The translations under genes and the position numbers were made by a program. From Rhodococcus sp. Z13 (GTDB lineage Bacteria > Actinomycetota > Actinomycetes > Mycobacteriales > Mycobacteriaceae), in the NCBI RefSeq assembly GCF_025837095.1, contig NZ_CP107551.1, forward strand, positions 1,718,352-1,782,351: a stretch of 64,000 nucleotides of DNA. Reading direction: 5' to 3'. The notes beneath the pieces were generated by a model. The model had not been told where the DNA came from, searched no databases, and saw nothing but the letters and a program-made list of their open reading frames with translations. This document shows, in pieces, positions 25,907 to 36,197 of this stretch. Position 1 is the stretch's first letter. Each line of letters starts with the position of its first letter.

Positions 25907-26039
25907 GCGGCCTCGCGGATCCGGCGTCCACCGGCTCCGTTCGGTGCGAGATGAGACTGTACCGGACCTCGCTTTGGATTTCATAATCGGGGGGCCGTAG
26001 GATTCCGCTCTGGGTCCGCATGGTGGTGTGTGAGGACGA

Positions 26040-26113
26040 CGGGATGTGGCGCAGCTTGGTAGCGCATCCGCTTTGGGAGCGGAGGGTCGCAGGTTCAAAT
26101 CCTGTCATCCCGA
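26040..26113 (+). tRNA. tRNA-Pro (anticodon TGG)
   Basis: The 74-base cloverleaf has a CGGGATG/CATCCCG acceptor stem, an anticodon stem TCCGC/GCGGA with loop TTTGGGA (anticodon TGG), and a T-arm GGTTCAAATCC. It stands directly upstream of trigger factor, the usual actinobacterial arrangement. Confidence 0.96.
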
Positions 26114-26189
26114 CCAGATCGAACGGCGTCAGCGCGCTCAGTAGTGACACGAACGACCGACAAGAGAGCACGACAGAAGGAGCATGTCC

Positions 26190-27554
26190 GTGAAGAGCAC
26201 CGTCGAGCAGCTGAGCCCGACGCGAGTCCGTATCAATGTTGAGGTGCCCTTCGAGGAGCTCCAGCCTGATTTCGACCGCGCTTTCAAGGCTCTTGCAACC
26301 CAGGTCCGTATCCCCGGCTTCCGCCAGGGCAAGGCTCCCCGGAAGATCCTCGAGGCCCGCGTCGGCCGTGGCGCCGTGCTGGATCAGGTGATCAACGAGG
26401 CGATCCAGAGCCGCTACACCGAGGCTGTGACCGCGAACGACGTCAAGGTCATCAGCCAGCCGGAGATCGAGGTCACCAAGCTGGAGGACAACGTCGAGCT
26501 GGCCTTCACCGCCGAGGTCGACGTCCGCCCCGAGATCACCCTCCCCGACTTCTCCGAGATCGCCGTCGAGGTCGATCCGGTCGAGGTCACCGACGAGGAC
26601 GTCGCCGAGCAGCTGCTGTCGTTGCGTCAGCGCTTCGGCACCCTGACCGGTGTCGAGCGCCCGGTGCAGGAGGGCGACTTCGTCTCCATCGACCTGTCCG
26701 CCACCGTCGACGGCAAGGACGTCGAGGAGGCCAAGACCGAGGGGCTGTCCCACGAGGTCGGCTCCGGCCAGCTCATCGAGGGCCTGGACGAGGCGATCGT
26801 CGGCCTGAAGGCCGGCGAGTCGAAGGAGTTCACCTCCAAGCTCGTCGCCGGTGAGTACGCCGACAAGGAAGCCGTCGTCACCGTCAAGGTCAACACCGTC
26901 AAGCAGCGCGAGCTGCCCGAGGCCGACGACGAGTTCGCCCAGATGGCGAGCGAGTTCGACACCCTCGCCGAGCTCGAGGCCGACCTGCGCGAGCGGGTCA
27001 CCCGGGTCAAGCAGGTCGAGCAGGCCGGCCAGATCCGCGACAAGGTCCTCGAGAAGCTCCTCGAGATCGTCGAGATCCCGGTCCCCGAGGCCGTCGTCCA
27101 GGCCGAGGTCGACAGCGCGCTGCACGACGCCATCCACGAGCTCGACCACGATGAGGCCAAGCTGAACGAGCTGCTCGAGGCCCAGGGCTCGAGCCGCGAG
27201 GAGTTCGACAAGGAGGCCCGCGAAGGCGCCGAGCGCAACGTCAAGGTGCAGCTGCTCCTCGACGCGATCGCCGAGGCCGAGGGCACCACCGTCGAGCAGC
27301 AGGAGCTGACCGAGCGGATCTTCTTCCAGGCGCAGCGCTACGGCATCCCGCCGGAGCAGTTCATCCAGCAGATCAGCCAGGCCAACCAGCTCGGCGCCGT
27401 CTTCGCCGACGTGCGCCGCGGCAAGGCCCTGGGCACCGTCGTCGATCGCGCCAACGTCACCGACACCACCGGCGCGACGGTCGACACCAGCGAGCTGTTC
27501 GGCAGCAAGAAGGACGACGAGGCGGAGTCCTCCGAGGACTCGGACTCCGAGTAG
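26190..27554 (+). CDS. tig: Trigger factor, ribosome-associated chaperone and prolyl isomerase
   Basis: The 454-residue protein binds the ribosome exit site and folds nascent chains. The N-terminal ribosome-binding domain contains [18 protein letters not shown] (signature near residues 44-61), the FKBP-type PPIase domain spans about 160-245, and a long helical C-domain ends in an acidic tail rich in Asp, Glu and Ser. GTG 26190 is preferred over ATG 26184 because AAGGAG at 26177-26182 is 7 bases away from the GTG but only one base from the ATG. It precedes clpP1P2-clpX, as in most bacteria. Confidence 0.96.
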   Translation: MKSTVEQLSPTRVRINVEVPFEELQPDFDRAFKALATQVRIPGFRQGKAPRKILEARVGRGAVLDQVINEAIQSRYTEAVTANDVKVISQPEIEVTKLEDNVELAFTAEVDVRPEITLPDFSEIAVEVDPVEVTDEDVAEQLLSLRQRFGTLTGVERPVQEGDFVSIDLSATVDGKDVEEAKTEGLSHEVGSGQLIEGLDEAIVGLKAGESKEFTSKLVAGEYADKEAVVTVKVNTVKQRELPEADDEFAQMASEFDTLAELEADLRERVTRVKQVEQAGQIRDKVLEKLLEIVEIPVPEAVVQAEVDSALHDAIHELDHDEAKLNELLEAQGSSREEFDKEAREGAERNVKVQLLLDAIAEAEGTTVEQQELTERIFFQAQRYGIPPEQFIQQISQANQLGAVFADVRRGKALGTVVDRANVTDTTGATVDTSELFGSKKDDEAESSEDSDSE

Positions 27555-27599
27555 TCCGAACACCGCGGATCATCCGGACGTTCACGAACGGGATTTTTC

Positions 27600-27610
27600 C
27601 GCTTTGAGCG
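27600..27610 (+). promoter_or_regulatory. Candidate ClgR operator upstream of clpP1
   Basis: CGCTTTGAGCG is a perfect inverted repeat (CGCT, three bases, AGCG), followed by AAG, close to the CGCYNANRGCG core bound by the actinobacterial Clp regulator ClgR. It lies 87 bases before the clpP1 start and just before the tig terminator. One core base differs from consensus. Confidence 0.45.
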
Positions 27611-27614
27611 AAGA

Positions 27615-27642
27615 GGGCGGCACCGGGCATCCGGTGCCGCCC
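27615..27642 (+). terminator. Terminator between tig and clpP1
   Basis: A perfect 12-bp G/C-rich stem (27615-27626 with 27631-27642) with a GCAT loop is followed by CTTTCGTT. Confidence 0.85.
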
Positions 27643-27696
27643 CCTTTCGTTAGTGTCAGTGTCAGCAACTCACGATCGACGAGAAGGCAGGTACCC

Positions 27697-28323
27697 GTGA
27701 CTCCTCAGAATCCGGCGACATCCCTCGGCCCGAAGATGACCTCGGCCACCGCTGGGCTGAACCTCAGCGACTCGGTGTACGAACGCCTGCTCCGCGAACG
27801 GATCATCTTCCTGGGCACGCAGGTCGACGACGACATCGCGAACAAGCTGTGCGCCCAGATCCTCCTGCTCGCGGCCGAGGACCCCACCCGCGACATCTCG
27901 CTGTACATCAACTCGCCGGGCGGGTCGGTCACCGCGGGTATGGCCATCTACGACACGATGAAGTTCGTGGAGTGCGACGTCGCGACCTTCGCGATGGGTC
28001 TGGCGGCGTCGATGGGTCAGTTCCTGCTCTCCGCCGGCACCAAGGGCAAGCGTTACGCCCTGCCGCACGCCCGCATCATGATGCACCAGCCGTCGGCGGG
28101 CATCGGTGGTACGGCCGCGGACATCGCGATCATGGCGGAGCAGTTCGCGCTCACCAAGCGTGAGATGGCCGAGCTCATCGCCGAGCACACGGGCCAGTCG
28201 GTGGAGCAGATCACCAAGGACTCCGACCGCGACCGCTGGTTCACGGCACGCGAGGCGCTCGAATACGGCTTCGTCGACCACGTCGTGTCCCGGGCGCAGC
28301 AGGCCGGCGGCACCGGCAACTAG
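27697..28323 (+). CDS. clpP1: ATP-dependent Clp protease proteolytic subunit 1
   Basis: This 208-residue serine protease subunit forms a mixed ClpP1P2 barrel with the next gene product, fed by ClpX or ClpC. The catalytic triad is visible as Ser105 (GLAASMGQF), His130 (MMHQPSAG) and Asp179 (SDRDRWF). GTG 27697 is chosen; a later ATG at 27736 would also keep the complete fold. The frame is open upstream through the tig terminator, which is not coding. In actinobacteria both ClpP paralogues are needed for activity. Confidence 0.95.
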   Translation: MTPQNPATSLGPKMTSATAGLNLSDSVYERLLRERIIFLGTQVDDDIANKLCAQILLLAAEDPTRDISLYINSPGGSVTAGMAIYDTMKFVECDVATFAMGLAASMGQFLLSAGTKGKRYALPHARIMMHQPSAGIGGTAADIAIMAEQFALTKREMAELIAEHTGQSVEQITKDSDRDRWFTAREALEYGFVDHVVSRAQQAGGTGN

Positions 28324-28369
28324 GTCCCGGCCCGATCTGCCCCAACCCCACCGAATTCTTGGAGAAGCG

Positions 28370-29032
28370 ATGACCAACATGTTCGATCCGCGCCAGCTCG
28401 GCGGCGCCGCTCCCGCCTCGCCCGCGAGCCGCTACATCCTCCCGTCGTTCATCGAGCACTCGAGCTACGGAGTCAAGGAGTCCAATCCGTACAACAAGCT
28501 GTTCGAGGAGCGCATCATCTTCCTCGGCGTCCAGGTCGACGACGCGTCCGCCAACGACGTCATGGCGCAGCTGCTGGTGCTCGAGTCGCTCGATCCCGAC
28601 CGCGACATCACCATGTACATCAACTCGCCCGGCGGCTCGTTCACCTCGCTGATGGCGATCTACGACACCATGCAGTACGTGCGCGCCGACATCACCACGG
28701 TGTGCCTCGGGCAGGCCGCGTCCGCCGCGGCGGTGCTGCTCGCCGCCGGTACCCCCGGCAAGCGTCTGGCGCTGCCGAACGCCCGTGTGCTGATCCACCA
28801 GCCCGCCACCGGCGGCATCCAGGGTCAGGTCTCCGACCTCGAGATCCAGGCCGCCGAGATCGAGCGCATGCGTCGTCTCATGGAGACCACGCTCGCCAAG
28901 CACACCGGCAAGGATCCCGATCAGATCCGCAAGGACACCGATCGCGACAAGATCCTCACGGCGGAGCAGGCCGTCGAATACGGGCTGATCGACCGCGTTC
29001 TCGAGTACCGGAAGCTGTCGGCACAGAAGTAG
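28370..29032 (+). CDS. clpP2: ATP-dependent Clp protease proteolytic subunit 2
   Basis: This 220-residue second ClpP has an extended N-terminus (residues 1-45) before the conserved EERIIFLG. Catalytic residues are Ser118 ([10 protein letters not shown]) and His143 (LIHQPATGG), with the Asp in DTDRDK. It starts at ATG 28370 with GGAGAAG upstream, 46 bases after clpP1, so they are cotranscribed. The different Ser environment (AASAAA against AASMGQ in ClpP1) is the usual actinobacterial difference between the two subunits. Confidence 0.95.
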   Translation: MTNMFDPRQLGGAAPASPASRYILPSFIEHSSYGVKESNPYNKLFEERIIFLGVQVDDASANDVMAQLLVLESLDPDRDITMYINSPGGSFTSLMAIYDTMQYVRADITTVCLGQAASAAAVLLAAGTPGKRLALPNARVLIHQPATGGIQGQVSDLEIQAAEIERMRRLMETTLAKHTGKDPDQIRKDTDRDKILTAEQAVEYGLIDRVLEYRKLSAQK

Positions 29033-29040
29033 TTCGTACC

Positions 29041-29071
29041 GGGACGGGGAGGCCTTGCGTCTTCCCGTCCC
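29041..29071 (+). terminator. Hairpin terminator after clpP2
   Basis: An 11-bp stem with one G-U pair (29041-29051 with 29061-29071) lies 8 bases after the stop codon. The 189 bases from there to clpX hold no gene and would contain the clpX promoter, which I cannot place firmly. Confidence 0.65.
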
Positions 29072-29260
29072 GTCCGCTCCGGTGATTGTGATGGTCGGCA
29101 CATGCCGTCCTGTACAAATATGACCGGAAACGCGCAGAAGCGGTCGACCTGCGCGCCGGAGTCCGGGTACGGTCGATCAAAGGGCCCGCTCCCCGGGACC
29201 GACCTGGAGCGGTGGTCGCGGGATCGGTTGCACGCACACGAGGAAGTAGGGACCTGACTG

Positions 29261-30538
29261 ATGGCACGTATCGGTGACGGCGGAGATCTGCTCAAGTGCT
29301 CCTTCTGCGGGAAGAGCCAGAAGCAGGTCAAGAAGCTCATTGCGGGTCCCGGTGTCTACATCTGCGACGAGTGCATCGATCTCTGCAACGAGATCATCGA
29401 AGAGGAACTCGCCGAGACCAGCGAGGTGAAACTCGACGAACTCCCCAAGCCGGCGGAGATCCGCGAGTTCCTCGACAACTACGTGATCGGCCAGGACGCC
29501 GCCAAGCGGACCCTCGCCGTCGCGGTCTACAACCACTACAAGCGCATCCAAGCGGGCGACAAGGGACGCGACTCGCGCGGCGAGACCGTCGAGCTGGCCA
29601 AGTCCAACATCCTGCTGCTCGGCCCCACCGGCTGCGGCAAGACCTATCTCGCCCAGACGCTCGCGAAGATGCTCAACGTCCCCTTCGCGATCGCCGACGC
29701 CACGGCGCTGACCGAGGCCGGTTACGTCGGTGAGGACGTCGAGAACATCCTCCTCAAGCTCATCCAGGCCGCCGACTACGACGTCAAGCGCGCCGAGACC
29801 GGCATCATCTACATCGACGAGGTCGACAAGATCGCCCGTAAGAGCGAGAACCCGTCGATCACCCGCGACGTCTCCGGTGAGGGTGTCCAGCAGGCCTTGC
29901 TCAAGATCCTCGAGGGCACGCAGGCATCGGTGCCGCCGCAGGGCGGTCGCAAGCATCCGCACCAGGAGTTCATCCAGATCGACACGACCAACGTGTTGTT
30001 CATCGTCGCGGGCGCGTTCGCCGGCCTCGAGAAGATCGTCTCCGACCGCGTCGGCAAGCGGGGTATCGGCTTCGGCGCCGAGGTCCGCTCGAAGGCGGAG
30101 ATCGACACGACCGATCACTTCGCGGACGTCATGCCCGAGGACCTCATCAAGTTCGGTCTGATCCCCGAGTTCATCGGCCGTCTGCCGATCCTCGCGTCGG
30201 TGACCAATCTCGACAAGGAATCGCTCGTCCAGATCCTGTCGGAGCCGAAGAACGCTCTGGTCAAGCAGTACGTGCGCCTGTTCGAGATGGACGGGGTGGA
30301 ACTGGAGTTCACGCAGGACGGTCTCGAGGCCGTCGCCGACCAGGCGATCCTGCGCGGCACCGGTGCCCGTGGCCTGCGGGCCATCATGGAGGAGGTCCTG
30401 CTCCCCGTGATGTACGACATCCCGAGCCGCGACGACGTCGCCAAGGTCGTCGTGACCGCCGAGACCGTCAACGACAACGTGCTGCCGACGATCGTGCCGC
30501 GCAAGCCCGACCGTGAGCGCCGCGACAAGAGCGCCTGA
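29261..30538 (+). CDS. clpX: ClpX, ATPase unfoldase of the Clp protease
   Basis: The 425-residue AAA+ protein unfolds substrates and threads them into ClpP1P2. The N-terminal zinc-binding domain has Cys13, Cys16, Cys35 and Cys38. Walker A is GPTGCGKT (residues 121-128), Walker B is [10 protein letters not shown], the pore loop is GYVGEDV, and the sensor-2 GARGLR segment lies near residue 368. The ClpP-docking IGF loop is visible as RGIGFGAEV. It starts at ATG 29261, ends with a charged tail, and is followed by a strong terminator. Confidence 0.97.
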   Translation: MARIGDGGDLLKCSFCGKSQKQVKKLIAGPGVYICDECIDLCNEIIEEELAETSEVKLDELPKPAEIREFLDNYVIGQDAAKRTLAVAVYNHYKRIQAGDKGRDSRGETVELAKSNILLLGPTGCGKTYLAQTLAKMLNVPFAIADATALTEAGYVGEDVENILLKLIQAADYDVKRAETGIIYIDEVDKIARKSENPSITRDVSGEGVQQALLKILEGTQASVPPQGGRKHPHQEFIQIDTTNVLFIVAGAFAGLEKIVSDRVGKRGIGFGAEVRSKAEIDTTDHFADVMPEDLIKFGLIPEFIGRLPILASVTNLDKESLVQILSEPKNALVKQYVRLFEMDGVELEFTQDGLEAVADQAILRGTGARGLRAIMEEVLLPVMYDIPSRDDVAKVVVTAETVNDNVLPTIVPRKPDRERRDKSA

Positions 30539-30554
30539 CACCCGACTCGACGTA

Positions 30555-30593
30555 CACCGAGGCCCGGCACCGCGAAGGTGCCGGGCCTCGGTG
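30555..30593. terminator. Bidirectional terminator between clpX and fdhD
   Basis: A perfect 17-bp stem (30555-30571 with 30577-30593) with a GCGAA loop separates the convergent genes. Confidence 0.88.
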
Positions 30594-30623
30594 CATCCGG
30601 GACTGTGCATCCGGGCCTGTGCG

Positions 30624-31436
30624 TCAGTGCACGGTGCCGGCGTAGACGTTCATCGACTCGTCGCGCAGGAAACCCACGAGGGTCAGGCCGGTCTCGACGG
30701 CGAGATCCACGGCGAGTGACGACGGGGCCGACACCGCCGCGAGCACCGGCACCCCGGCCATCACCGCCTTCTGGGCGAGTTCGAACGAGGCCCGGCTGCT
30801 GACGACGAGCACGCTGTCGGACAGCGGCACCTTCCCGGTGGTCACCGCCCAGCCGAGCACCTTGTCGACGGCGTTGTGCCGGCCCACGTCCTCCCGCAAC
30901 TCCAGCAGGGTGCCGTCCGCGGTGAACAGTGCCGCCGCGTGCAGACCGCCGGTACTCCGGAAGATCTTCTGCTGCTCCCGCATTCGCGGTGCCATCCCCG
31001 ACAGTGCCTGCGCCGTGACCCGGAAGCCGGTGGGCAGGGAGAACCGGCTGCGGGTGCGCACCTGGTCGAGGGATTCCTTGCCGCACACCCCGCACGCCGA
31101 GGTGGTCAGGAAACTGCGGCTGCCCGCCCCGTCGGGCACCGTCACGCCCGGGGCGAGGGCGACGTCGAGGACGTTGTAGGTGTTGGCGCCCGACTCGTCG
31201 ACCCCGTTGCAGTAGCGCACCGCCGCGACGTCCTCCCGGCTGCCGATGATCCCCTCCGCGAGCAGGAAACCGTGCACGAGTTCGACATCGTGTCCCGGGG
31301 TGCGCATGGTGACGGTCAGCGACCGGCCGCCCATCTGGATCTCGAGGGGTTCCTCGACCGCGAGGGTGTCGGGTCGGCGGGACGTCCGGTCGCCGGTGAT
31401 GCGGACGACCGGACGACGGGCGGTGACACGGCCCAT
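30624..31436 (-). CDS. fdhD: Formate dehydrogenase accessory sulfurtransferase FdhD
   Basis: The 270-residue protein transfers sulfur to the molybdenum cofactor of formate dehydrogenase, which is needed for activity. The catalytic cysteines lie in [10 protein letters not shown] (about residues 112-121). The start ATG at 31436 shares its first base with the last base of the TGA of the upstream FdhF-like gene, so translation is coupled. The pair corresponds to Rv2899c-Rv2900c in M. tuberculosis. The segment [14 protein letters not shown] is also typical of the family. Confidence 0.94.
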   Translation of the reverse strand: MGRVTARRPVVRITGDRTSRRPDTLAVEEPLEIQMGGRSLTVTMRTPGHDVELVHGFLLAEGIIGSREDVAAVRYCNGVDESGANTYNVLDVALAPGVTVPDGAGSRSFLTTSACGVCGKESLDQVRTRSRFSLPTGFRVTAQALSGMAPRMREQQKIFRSTGGLHAAALFTADGTLLELREDVGRHNAVDKVLGWAVTTGKVPLSDSVLVVSSRASFELAQKAVMAGVPVLAAVSAPSSLAVDLAVETGLTLVGFLRDESMNVYAGTVH

Positions 31437-33757
31437 CAGTGCGACCCGTTCGGGGCGGTCGCGGGTTCGAGCCGCACGGTGACCGCTTTGGACGCCGGCG
31501 TGTTCGACGCTGCCGCAACGTGATCCAGTGGAACCAGGGGGTTGGTCTCGGGATAGTAGGCGGCGGCGTTGCCCACCGGGGTGCTGTAGGAGACGATGCG
31601 GAAGTCGTGCACGCGCCGCTCCTCGACGGTGCCGTCCGCGGTGGTCCACTCCGAGACGATGTCGACGCGGTCGCCGTCGCGGAACCCGAGGGCGGTGATG
31701 TCCTGCGGGTTCACCAGGATCACCCGTCGGCCGTTCTTCACGCCGCGATAGCGGTCGTCGAGACCGTAGATGGTGGTGTTGTACTGGTCGTGGCTGCGCA
31801 GGGTCTGCAGGATCAGCCGTCCTTCGGGAGTGGGCACCCATTCGAGCGGGTTGACCGAGAAGTTGGCACGTCCTGTGTGCGTGGGGAATTCACGCTTGTC
31901 GCGGGGCGGGTGGGGGAGGGCGAAGCCGTCCGGCTGCCGGACCCGCTCGTTGTAGTTCTCGCAGCCGGGGACGACGCGGGAGATCGCGTCGCGGATGCGG
32001 TCGTAGTCGGCCTCGAACTCCTCCCACGGCACCGGATGCCCGGGGCCGAGGAGGGTGCGGGCGAGGCGGGTGATGATGGAGACCTCGCTGAGCAGGTGCT
32101 CCGAGACCGGACGCAAGCGTCCCCGTGACAGGTGCACCATCGACATCGAGTCCTCCACGGAGACGACCTGCTTGCCGCTCTTCTGCACGTCGAGGTCGGT
32201 GCGACCGAGGGTGGGGAGGATCAGCGCGGTGCGGCCGGTGACCGTGTGGCTGCGGTTGAGTTTCGTCGACACCTGCACGGTGAGCGCGCAGCGGCGCAGG
32301 GCTGCCTCGGTGGCGTGGGTGTCGGGGGTGGCCGAGACGAAGTTTCCGCCCATCGCGAAGAACACCGAGGCGCGGCCGTCGCGCATCGCCCGGATGGCTT
32401 CCACCGTGTCGTAGCCGTGGTGGCGCGGCGACCGGATCCCGAACTCGGCGTCGAGGGCGGCCAGGAAGGACTCGGGCATCTTCTCGTAGATGCCCATCGT
32501 GCGGTCGCCCTGCACGTTGGAGTGCCCGCGCACGGGGCACACCCCGGCGCCGGGCTTGCCGATCATGCCGCGGGCGAGCAGCAGGTTGACGGCCTCGGCG
32601 ATGGTCGCCACCGCGTGGGTGTGCTGGGTCAGGCCCATCGCCCAGCACACCACCGTGCGTTCGGAGGTCGCCAGGTCCGAGGCCAGGGCGCGGATGCGGT
32701 GCAGCGGCAGTCCGGTGGCCTCGACGACGGTGTCGAGATCCACTCCGCGGATGTGCTTCTCGTACTCGTCGAAGCCGGCGCAGTGCTCCGCGACGAACTC
32801 GCGGTCGATCACGGTGCCGGGGGCAGCGTCCTCGGCCTCGAAGAGCAGCCGGCCGAGGCCCTGGAACAGCGCCATGTCGCCGCCGAGCCGGATCTGCAGG
32901 AACTCGTCGGCGATGTCCACGCCCTGCCCGATCACCCCGGACGGCTTCTGCGGGTCCTTGAACCGCCGCAACCCGGCCTCGGGGAGCGGATTGATCGCGA
33001 CCACCCGCGCGCCGTTGGCCTTGGCCTTCTCGAGGGTCGACAGCATGCGCGGATGGTTGGTGCCGGGGTTCTGGCCGGCGATCAGGATCAGGTCGGCGTT
33101 CTCGATGTCCGGCACCGACACCGAGCCCTTGCCGATGCCGATGGTGTCGGTCAGGGCGGTGCCCGACGACTCGTGGCACATGTTGGAGCAGTCCGGCAGG
33201 TTGTTGGTGCCGTACGACCGGATCATCAGCTGGTAGAGGAAGGCGGCCTCGTTGCTGGTGCGCCCCGACGTGTAGAAGACGGCGTGGTCGGGGGAGGGCA
33301 GCGCCTTCAGGTGGTCGGCGATCAGGGCGAAGGCGTCGTCCCACTCGATTGCTTCGTAGTGGTCGCTGCCCGGGCGCAGCACCATCGGGTGGGTGAGGCG
33401 TCCCTGTTGCCCGAGCCAGTACTCGGTCTTCGTGCCCAGTTCCGAGACGGAGTGGCGGGCGAAGAACTCGGGGGTCACCGTGCGGAGGGTGGCCTCCTCG
33501 GCGACGGCCTTCGCGCCGTTCTCGCAGAATTCGGCGGGCTTGCGGTGGCCGGGCGTCTCGGGCCAGGCGCAGCCGGGGCAGTCGAAGCCGTGGCGCTGGT
33601 TCAGCCGGGTGAGGGTCTTCGCGGTGCGCAGGGGACCCATCTGCTCGACGGCGCGGTCGAGTGAGACCAGAACGGCGGGGACCCCGGCGGCGTAGTCCTT
33701 CGGTGCCGAGATCTCGAGTTCGGACTCGTCGATATCGCTCTGTGGCGCGCGTCGCAT
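31436..33757 (-). CDS. fdhF: FdhF/YdeP-type molybdopterin oxidoreductase (formate dehydrogenase-like)
   Basis: The 773-residue molybdoenzyme has the YdeP-type N-terminal motif [10 protein letters not shown], a central molybdopterin-binding domain, and a C-terminal molydopterin-dinucleotide-binding domain (TGRANFS onwards). The residue likely to bind Mo is the Cys in NMCHESSG, so this is a Cys enzyme, not selenocysteine. No iron-sulfur or NAD subunit gene is adjacent. Whether it truly oxidises formate is uncertain; coupling to fdhD supports it. ATG 33757 is chosen for the GGGAGG just upstream; 33760 and 33769 are alternatives. Confidence 0.82.
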   Translation of the reverse strand: MRRAPQSDIDESELEISAPKDYAAGVPAVLVSLDRAVEQMGPLRTAKTLTRLNQRHGFDCPGCAWPETPGHRKPAEFCENGAKAVAEEATLRTVTPEFFARHSVSELGTKTEYWLGQQGRLTHPMVLRPGSDHYEAIEWDDAFALIADHLKALPSPDHAVFYTSGRTSNEAAFLYQLMIRSYGTNNLPDCSNMCHESSGTALTDTIGIGKGSVSVPDIENADLILIAGQNPGTNHPRMLSTLEKAKANGARVVAINPLPEAGLRRFKDPQKPSGVIGQGVDIADEFLQIRLGGDMALFQGLGRLLFEAEDAAPGTVIDREFVAEHCAGFDEYEKHIRGVDLDTVVEATGLPLHRIRALASDLATSERTVVCWAMGLTQHTHAVATIAEAVNLLLARGMIGKPGAGVCPVRGHSNVQGDRTMGIYEKMPESFLAALDAEFGIRSPRHHGYDTVEAIRAMRDGRASVFFAMGGNFVSATPDTHATEAALRRCALTVQVSTKLNRSHTVTGRTALILPTLGRTDLDVQKSGKQVVSVEDSMSMVHLSRGRLRPVSEHLLSEVSIITRLARTLLGPGHPVPWEEFEADYDRIRDAISRVVPGCENYNERVRQPDGFALPHPPRDKREFPTHTGRANFSVNPLEWVPTPEGRLILQTLRSHDQYNTTIYGLDDRYRGVKNGRRVILVNPQDITALGFRDGDRVDIVSEWTTADGTVEERRVHDFRIVSYSTPVGNAAAYYPETNPLVPLDHVAAASNTPASKAVTVRLEPATAPNGSH

Positions 33758-33815
33758 CATGCCTCCCATATTGCCGTCTCGGCCGGCGTTCTGCCCGGTT
33801 GCGAAACCAACTCTC

Positions 33816-33831
33816 GTTACACGAAGTTCAC
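33816..33831. promoter_or_regulatory. GlnR-like box upstream of amt
   Basis: Read on the minus strand, GTGAA, six bases, GTAAC resembles the GlnR consensus gTnAC-n6-GaAAC. It sits about 190 bases before amt and about 60 before the FdhF-like gene. The 171 bases 33852-34022 hold no gene. Confidence 0.4.
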
Positions 33832-34022
33832 TCGCTTCTCGCACGGACATTACAGGCTTGGTCCACTCTCAGGGAACGGTGATGAATGCGAGTCACCGAC
33901 GGTTGCCGCGGGCGTGCGCCCCGAGCGAACCGGACACGAACCTCCGACTCTTCGACAAGACCCCTCCACGAACCACTGCACGATCCCGGAACGAATCTCC
34001 CGAACGAACAAGGTGGACATCT

Positions 34023-35363
34023 ATGGAACAGGCACTCGCAGCCGCCGATACCGCCTGGGTGCTGGCGGCATTCACAGCGGTCGTACTGATGGTGCCGGGC
34101 CTCGCGCTGTTCTACAGCGGCATGCTCGGCGTCAAGAGTGCGCTCAACATGATCATGATGGTGATGGGTGGCTTCGCGGTCACCGCGGTGCTCTGGGTGC
34201 TCTTCGGCCCCGCCGCGGTGCTCGGCGACAGCGTCGGCGGGTACGGGCTCATCGGTAACCCCTTCACCGACATCGGCCTCGGTTCGCTGCTCGAGGAGGA
34301 CCCCGCCGGAGGCATGCCCGCCGCCCTCACCGCGGCGTTCCACCTGCTCTTCGCCGGTATCACCGTCGCGATCATCGCCGGTGGTGTCGCCGATCGCATG
34401 AAGTTCTCCGCCTGGCTGGTGTTCTCCGGCGTGTGGGTGGTGCTGGTCTACTTCCCGGTCGCGCACTGGGTCTTCGCCTTCGACGACGAGGAGGCCGGCA
34501 CCAAGGGCGGCTGGATCGCCAACGCTCTCGCCGCCCACGACTTCGCCGGTGGCACGGCCGTCCACATGAACTCCGGTGTCGCGGCCCTCGCCCTCGCGAT
34601 CGCCCTCGGGCGTCGCCGCGGCTTCCCGCACGTGCCGCGCCCGCACAATCTCCCGCTCGTGGTCCTCGGCGGCGGCATCCTGCTCTTCGGCTGGTTCGGC
34701 TTCAACGGCGGCTCCGCAGGCGGAGCCAACCACACCGCCGGTGTCGTCGTGCTGAACACCCTCGTCGCGGCGATGGCCGGTCTGCTCGGCTGGCTGCTCG
34801 TCGAGCGGATCAAGGAGAAGCACGCGACGACGCTCGGTGCGATCTCCGGTGTGATCGCCGCGCTCGTCGGTATCACCCCCGCGGCCAGCCTGGTCTCCCC
34901 GCTCGGCGCCCTGTTGATCGGTGCGGTCGCCGGCGCGGTGGGCTGCTTCGCAGTGAGCTGGAAGTTCCGCTTCGGCTACGACGACTCGCTCGACGTCGTC
35001 GCCATCCACCTCCTCGGCGGCGTCGTGGGCACCACCCTGATCGCCTTCGTGGCCACGGCCGCCGCACCCGCCGGGGTGAACGGTCTGTTCTTCGGCGGTG
35101 GGATCGACCTGCTCGGCCGCCAGCTCCTCGCGATGGCCGCGGTGTTCGCCTACTCGTTCGCGGTGACCTTCCTGATCGCGAAGATCCTCGACAAGATCAT
35201 GGGCATCCGGGTGGACGCCGAGACCGAGATGCGCGGCATCGATGTCCCGGTGCACGGCGAGACCGCCTACGTCATGGACTCGTTCGCGCCGAGCGGCCCG
35301 TCGTCGATGCGGCCGGAGGTGTTCTCGGAGGACCGCGACATCGTGGTGCCGACCCAGCCCTGA
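34023..35363 (+). CDS. amt: Ammonium transporter, Amt/MEP family
   Basis: The 446-residue membrane protein has eleven predicted helices and conducts ammonium/ammonia into the cell. Family features are the YSGMLGVKSALNM segment (about residue 32), the signature DFAGGTAVHMNSGVAAL with the first pore His, and DVVAIHLLGG with the second (about residue 325). The C-terminal cytoplasmic tail after about residue 390 contains the GID segment that contacts PII proteins. It starts at ATG 34023 with AAGGTGG upstream. It faces the nitrogen-related operon at 36-44 kb, and no glnK or glnD follows it here. Confidence 0.95.
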   Translation: MEQALAAADTAWVLAAFTAVVLMVPGLALFYSGMLGVKSALNMIMMVMGGFAVTAVLWVLFGPAAVLGDSVGGYGLIGNPFTDIGLGSLLEEDPAGGMPAALTAAFHLLFAGITVAIIAGGVADRMKFSAWLVFSGVWVVLVYFPVAHWVFAFDDEEAGTKGGWIANALAAHDFAGGTAVHMNSGVAALALAIALGRRRGFPHVPRPHNLPLVVLGGGILLFGWFGFNGGSAGGANHTAGVVVLNTLVAAMAGLLGWLLVERIKEKHATTLGAISGVIAALVGITPAASLVSPLGALLIGAVAGAVGCFAVSWKFRFGYDDSLDVVAIHLLGGVVGTTLIAFVATAAAPAGVNGLFFGGGIDLLGRQLLAMAAVFAYSFAVTFLIAKILDKIMGIRVDAETEMRGIDVPVHGETAYVMDSFAPSGPSSMRPEVFSEDRDIVVPTQP

Positions 35364-35378
35364 GGTACCCGATACGAC

Positions 35379-35412
35379 GACGGCGCCCCCATCACGCGAT
35401 GGGGGCGCCGTC
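35379..35412. terminator. Bidirectional terminator between amt and the XRE regulator
   Basis: A perfect 15-bp stem (35379-35393 with 35398-35412) with an ACGC loop lies between the two convergent stop codons. Confidence 0.88.
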
Positions 35413-35426
35413 GGCCGTGTCCGGGG

Positions 35427-36074
35427 TCAGGGCTGGTGGTTGTCGGGATAGGCGGTCACGGCAAGGAACCGGATCGGCAGCTGCACCAGCTCGTTGGGGC
35501 CGTGCAGGCCCTCGCCGTCGAGCAGCAGTGCGTCGCCGGGCAGCAGGCGGTACTCGGAATCGCCGTGTCCGTACACCATCTCGCCCTCGAGCATGTACAG
35601 CAGCTCGGTGCCGGGATGCTGGAACAGGGGAAAGACGTCGCTCGCGTCGGTGAGGGTCACCAGCACCGGTTCGAGCCGCTTGTGCTGTCCCCGCAGCGCG
35701 CCGAGCAGTTCGTAGCGGTGGCCCACCCGGGTGCCGCGGCCGACGATCTCGGCGCCGTGCCCGGCCTTGGTGAACACCGCCTCGCGATGCGCGTCGGCGC
35801 CGCGGAACAGCGACGTGACGGGCACGTCGAGGCCGGCGGCGAGGCGGGCGAGGGTGGACAGGCTGCAGGAGGTCTGGGCGTTCTCGATCTTCGAGAGCAT
35901 GGCCTTGGAGATGCCCACCCTGGCGGCCATCTCCCCGACGGACAGTCCGCTCGCCAGGCGCAGGGCGCGCACCTGGTGCGCGATCGCCCGTTCCAGGTCC
36001 ACACCCGTGGGGGTGCCACGGGGGACTTCGCGTCCGGAATCGTCGTAGAGGACGGGGCGGTCCGATTCGGCCAT
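35427..36074 (-). CDS. XRE-family regulator with C-terminal cupin sensor
   Basis: The 215-residue protein has an N-terminal helix-turn-helix (about residues 30-85, VGEMAARVGISKAMLSKIEN) and a C-terminal cupin barrel (about 120-205, HPGTELLYMLEGEMVYGHG) that would bind a small ligand. Such fusions (PuuR/SutR-like) usually control uptake or breakdown of amines or amino acids. It stands downstream of, and separated by a terminator from, the nitrogen operon, so it is a good candidate for that operon's local regulator. ATG 36074 is preferred over 36098, but neither has a clear ribosome site. Confidence 0.85.
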   Translation of the reverse strand: MAESDRPVLYDDSGREVPRGTPTGVDLERAIAHQVRALRLASGLSVGEMAARVGISKAMLSKIENAQTSCSLSTLARLAAGLDVPVTSLFRGADAHREAVFTKAGHGAEIVGRGTRVGHRYELLGALRGQHKRLEPVLVTLTDASDVFPLFQHPGTELLYMLEGEMVYGHGDSEYRLLPGDALLLDGEGLHGPNELVQLPIRFLAVTAYPDNHQP

Positions 36075-36133
36075 GCCGTCAGCGTAGCGTGTGTCCACTC
36101 GTGGTGGACGACACGTGCCCGGACACGCCGAGA

Positions 36134-36163
36134 CCCTCCCCGGACCTCGGGGTCCGGGGAGGG
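36134..36163 (-). terminator. Terminator of the nitrogen operon
   Basis: A perfect 13-bp stem (36134-36146 with 36151-36163) with a TCGG loop lies 35 bases beyond the stop of the FAD oxidoreductase gene. Confidence 0.85.
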
Positions 36164-36197
36164 CGGTGGGGATGAGGGGTTCGGGATCCGGGGCGGC

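Noticed and set aside
25836-26113. tRNA-Gly and tRNA-Pro as an integration (att) site
   Set aside because: No integrase, no direct repeat of a tRNA end and no foreign-looking composition lie nearby; the flanks match the conserved backbone.
25716-27563. A 615-codon minus-strand frame covering both tRNA genes and tig
   Set aside because: It reads through two tRNAs and antisense to trigger factor; it consists of Leu/Asp/Gly/Val low-complexity text typical of antisense frames.
30592-30624. Short direct repeat GTGCATCCGGG after clpX
   Set aside because: Two 11-base copies sit in a short spacer next to the terminator, without symmetry or known function; probably chance in GC-rich DNA.
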